From the IMG/VR virus record IMGVR_UViG_3300042883_000269, positions 1-39,213 of that record: DNA of 39,213 bases; one strand, written 5' to 3'. This DNA comes from a virus. This document shows, piece after piece, positions 37,163 to 39,213 of the stretch (position 1 is the stretch's first letter; the number at the start of each line of letters is the position of its first letter). Under the pieces are notes generated by a model, which was given only the letters and a program-made list of their open reading frames with translations, was not told the origin of the DNA and did no database searches. The position numbers were made by a program, and so were the translations under genes.

Positions 37163-38412
37163 CACTACCAACATCACTAGACGCAGAGAAGGCATTCATT
37201 TCAGCAATGCTTCAAAGGCCAAGCATTATCAATGAAGCCGCTGACAGCATAAGCGAAAAGCTTTTCTTCCATCCTGCACACAAGAGGATCTTTTCTTCAG
37301 CCATAGAGCTTTGGAAGGAAGGTAACGGATGTGATCTCGTAACAGTTACTGATCACATGGCAAACGCTGGAACGCTAGAGATGTCTGGCGGGGCGGCTTA
37401 TTTATCGGAATGCTTCATCTCTCCATCGGTTCCTTCCAACTGGCAGGAATACATGGAGATCCTAAAGCACAAGCACACATCTCGTCTTGCAATAGCAGCA
37501 GCAGAGAGAATCATTGCCAGCGCGAATGACCCTGCATCAGCGGGTGAACTCAGCGAGATCGTCCAGAAGGCTCTTGTGGCAGTAGCAGCAGATGCAGAGA
37601 CAACATCCAGAATTGAGAGTGTCAAAGAAGTGGCTATGGAGCGTCTTAATGAATACGATGAGATGGTCAAGAATCGTGGGAAGCTTATTGGCATCACTAG
37701 CGGATTCGCTCCTCTCGACGCAATGACTGGAGGCTTCCGCAATGGACAGCTAATCGTGATCGGTGCGCCAACCAAGGGAGGCAAGACAGCGATGGCTCTC
37801 AACATGGCGATGAGGACTGCCGACATTGGCAACAATCCAGTTGGCATCATATCACTAGAGATGAGCAAGGGGGAACTCATGGATCGTCTTATCGCTTCCA
37901 AGTCAGGTGCTGATCTTTCGTTGCTGTCAAAGGCTGGAGATACAGACAAGGGATTGATGGATAAGATCCGTCAGGGAGTCATGCAGATTTCCAAGCTGCC
38001 GATCTGGATTCGCGATGAGAGCAGTCTCAACTGCCTTCAGTTGCGAGCCGCCGTAAGACGAATGGTTGCAGTTCATAAAGTCAAGCTGGTGGTCGTGGAC
38101 TACATCCAATTGCTTGAGCCTACCAACACCAAGGACAGCAGGGAAAGACAGGTTGCAGAGGCTTCTAGGACGCTTAAAACGCTCGCAAAGGAATGCGGCA
38201 TCGTTATTCTGGCACTCACTCAACTTAATGCTGATGGTGCTTCACGCGAGTCAAGGGCAATCGAGCACGACTGCGACCTTTTTCTAACGATCTCTCAGGA
38301 TGAAAAGGAACACAGGGATTGGTTCTTGAATATAAAGCTTGCAAGAGCCTGTCCTCGCGCTAGTATTCCTTTGACTTTCAGATCGGAATTCCTCCGATTT
38401 GATGAGCGGTAA
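37159..38412 (+). CDS. dnaB: Replicative DNA helicase, DnaB type (417 aa)
   Basis: The N-terminal domain begins LDAEKAFISAMLQRP, as in DnaB. The RecA-like core has Walker A GAPTKGGKT (202-210), SLEMSKGELMDRL, Walker B VVVDYIQLL (311-319) and LALTQLN. The C-terminal segment LNIKLARACPRA carries the arginine-finger region. It unwinds DNA at the fork as a hexamer. No primase domain or phage polymerase is seen in the window, so it most likely recruits the host replisome. Between a possible loader gene and the SSB-like gene. Confidence 0.92.
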   Translation: MTLPTSLDAEKAFISAMLQRPSIINEAADSISEKLFFHPAHKRIFSSAIELWKEGNGCDLVTVTDHMANAGTLEMSGGAAYLSECFISPSVPSNWQEYMEILKHKHTSRLAIAAAERIIASANDPASAGELSEIVQKALVAVAADAETTSRIESVKEVAMERLNEYDEMVKNRGKLIGITSGFAPLDAMTGGFRNGQLIVIGAPTKGGKTAMALNMAMRTADIGNNPVGIISLEMSKGELMDRLIASKSGADLSLLSKAGDTDKGLMDKIRQGVMQISKLPIWIRDESSLNCLQLRAAVRRMVAVHKVKLVVVDYIQLLEPTNTKDSRERQVAEASRTLKTLAKECGIVILALTQLNADGASRESRAIEHDCDLFLTISQDEKEHRDWFLNIKLARACPRASIPLTFRSEFLRFDER

Positions 38413-38430
38413 ACCAAAACAAAAAAACAT

Positions 38431-38688
38431 ATGGCAGACTACGACAACACAAATCGCGGGGCAGCATTCCTCAAGGAAAATGTAAACCCCAAGGCTCCAA
38501 AGTGGAGCGGCCCCCTCAATGTGGAAGGTAAGGATTACGAGGTATCCATCTGGGAGAAGACTTCCAAGAACAACGATGTCTTTCTTTCTCTTAGCGTGAA
38601 GGAGCCATTCAAGAAGGGCGAAGGCTTCAAGCCCAAGCAGAATAGCTACAAGGCTCCTGTCCAGAACGACGAGGATATTCCTTTCTAA
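38431..38688 (+). CDS. SSB-like small protein, DUF736-type (85 aa)
   Basis: The sequence NVEGKDYEVSIWEKTSKNND, then FLSLSVKEPF, is like DUF736 proteins, and the end NDEDIPF matches the acidic C-terminal tip of single-strand DNA-binding proteins. It probably binds single-stranded DNA or partners of SSB. The ATG follows the A/C-rich leader AAACCAAAACAAAAAAACAT, and a strong terminator follows the gene. Confidence 0.75.
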   Translation: MADYDNTNRGAAFLKENVNPKAPKWSGPLNVEGKDYEVSIWEKTSKNNDVFLSLSVKEPFKKGEGFKPKQNSYKAPVQNDEDIPF

Positions 38689-38710
38689 AAAGACTTCCCC
38701 CCGCCAAGAA

Positions 38711-38752
38711 GCCCCTATCTGGTTGTCATGTACCAGATGGGGGTTTTCTTTT
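38711..38752 (+). terminator. Rho-independent terminator after the replication genes
   Basis: GCCCCTATCTGGT (38711-38723) pairs with ACCAGATGGGGGT (38732-38744), with one G-T pair, followed by TTTTCTTTTG. Ends the helicase-SSB transcript. Confidence 0.95.
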
Positions 38753-38866
38753 GCGCTAGTGTTTATGCGGGTCTAACAGCCATAAAAATAATTGAAAATA
38801 ATTCTTGATCGAAATCCAAAAGCTGATTGAATGTTCTCAAGCGGATCAACCAGCCGCATCACAAAC

Positions 38867-39073
38867 ATGAAAAACATCAACATCGCAATCAATGAAGTGG
38901 AGTACCAGTTGAATGACTTGGTACGGAAAGCACTTCGGGACAATCAGCATTCTATTGTCATCAATCGCCACCATGCTCGTGCATTACTAACTCACCTCCA
39001 GCTTGCAAAGGGCGAGCTTGAGGAAATCAACGCAGACCAAAACCCAGCAGACTACAATCTAATCGCAGCTTAA
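38867..39073 (+). CDS. Small hypothetical protein (68 aa)
   Basis: Helical product (INIAINEVEYQLNDLVRKA; HARALLTHLQLAKGELEEI). I chose ATG 38867 because CATCACAAAC resembles the A/C-rich leaders. ATG 38831 would add 12 residues. A weak TTGATC/TGAATG promoter lies at 38805-38833. No family is recognised. Confidence 0.55.
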   Translation: MKNINIAINEVEYQLNDLVRKALRDNQHSIVINRHHARALLTHLQLAKGELEEINADQNPADYNLIAA

Positions 39074-39074
39074 T

Positions 39075-39213
39075 ATGAACCACCACACCATGTCATACCT
39101 CGCGGCAGTCGCCGCAATTACTGGAAACCTTCCAGCCTACGATATTCCCATCTATCGTGAAGAGCCAATCATGCGCCACACTATCGTTGTTGTGGAGCCT
39201 CGCATTGAAGCCC
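39075..39213 (+). CDS. Small hypothetical protein, open at the window end
   Basis: ATG 39075 starts two bases after the previous stop. The 46 codons visible have no stop and encode a helical N-terminus (MNHHTMSYLAAVAAITGNL) and a beta-like part (RHTIVVVEPRIEA). If the ends are joined it runs on through bases 1-42 to give 60 residues. No family is recognised. Confidence 0.5.
   Translation, partial: MNHHTMSYLAAVAAITGNLPAYDIPIYREEPIMRHTIVVVEPRIEA

Overview
The window looks like most or all of the genome of a tailed phage with podovirus-type features. It has a terminase large subunit, a large portal with a Gln-rich C-terminal extension, a scaffold-like protein, a major capsid protein, two very large internal-virion-type proteins and several fibre-like proteins. 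It has no recognisable tail sheath, no tape measure between a tube gene and a baseplate, no integrase, no DNA or RNA polymerase and no tRNA. The host is Gram-negative: there is a putative unimolecular spanin (lipobox plus C-terminal membrane segment) and a second small lipoprotein. Almost no start codon has a Shine-Dalgarno sequence. Starts follow A/C-rich leaders, 4-base ATGA overlaps, or -10 boxes only 5-11 bases away. That argues for a host that does not rely on Shine-Dalgarno pairing (Bacteroidota and some other phyla). The promoters seen are sigma70-like (TTGACA/T), so I leave the phylum open.

Layout. 1-1000: leftward accessory genes, repeats of TTGTCTTAC/GTAAGACAA and inverted repeats, possibly a control or origin region. 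1000-1720: mostly non-coding, with a candidate promoter-terminator RNA and a small leftward gene. 1754-3555: lipoprotein, FkbM methyltransferase, glycosyltransferase-like gene and a small acidic gene. 3598-15998: virion genes (possible adaptor, low-complexity and coiled-coil proteins, 1475- and 691-residue internal proteins, tail or fibre proteins with repeats). 15970-17690: Cys-cluster protein, glycosyltransferase-like protein and a Vsr/DUF559-like nuclease overlapping it by 187 bases. 17801-20468: major capsid gene between two HNH endonuclease genes. 20494-23601: small and fibre-like proteins, including a 16-residue tandem repeat protein. 23603-24718: spanin, holin, endolysin. 24847-28527: nuclease-like protein, ERF single-strand annealing protein, metallophosphoesterase and a tightly coupled chain of small genes. 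28499-35257: Cys-cluster protein, portal, small basic proteins, scaffold, terminase. 35261-39213: HNH gene, PD-(D/E)XK (RecB/Cas4-like) nuclease, DnaB-type helicase, a small protein with an SSB-like acidic tail, and terminal small genes.

The reading frame open at the right end continues in frame into the left end for 14 more codons before a stop. This suggests the window is a complete circularly mapping genome opened inside a small gene. Replication probably uses the phage helicase and annealing protein with the host polymerase. The sugar and methyl transferases probably act on phage or host glycans. The most interesting features are architectural: a family of promoters placed so that transcripts would begin at or just before the start codon, a consistent A/C-rich leader in place of Shine-Dalgarno sites, the repeat-bounded gene at the left end, a possible small RNA, an A6 run whose loss of one base would fuse the two giant internal proteins, and mobile HNH genes carrying their own promoters.
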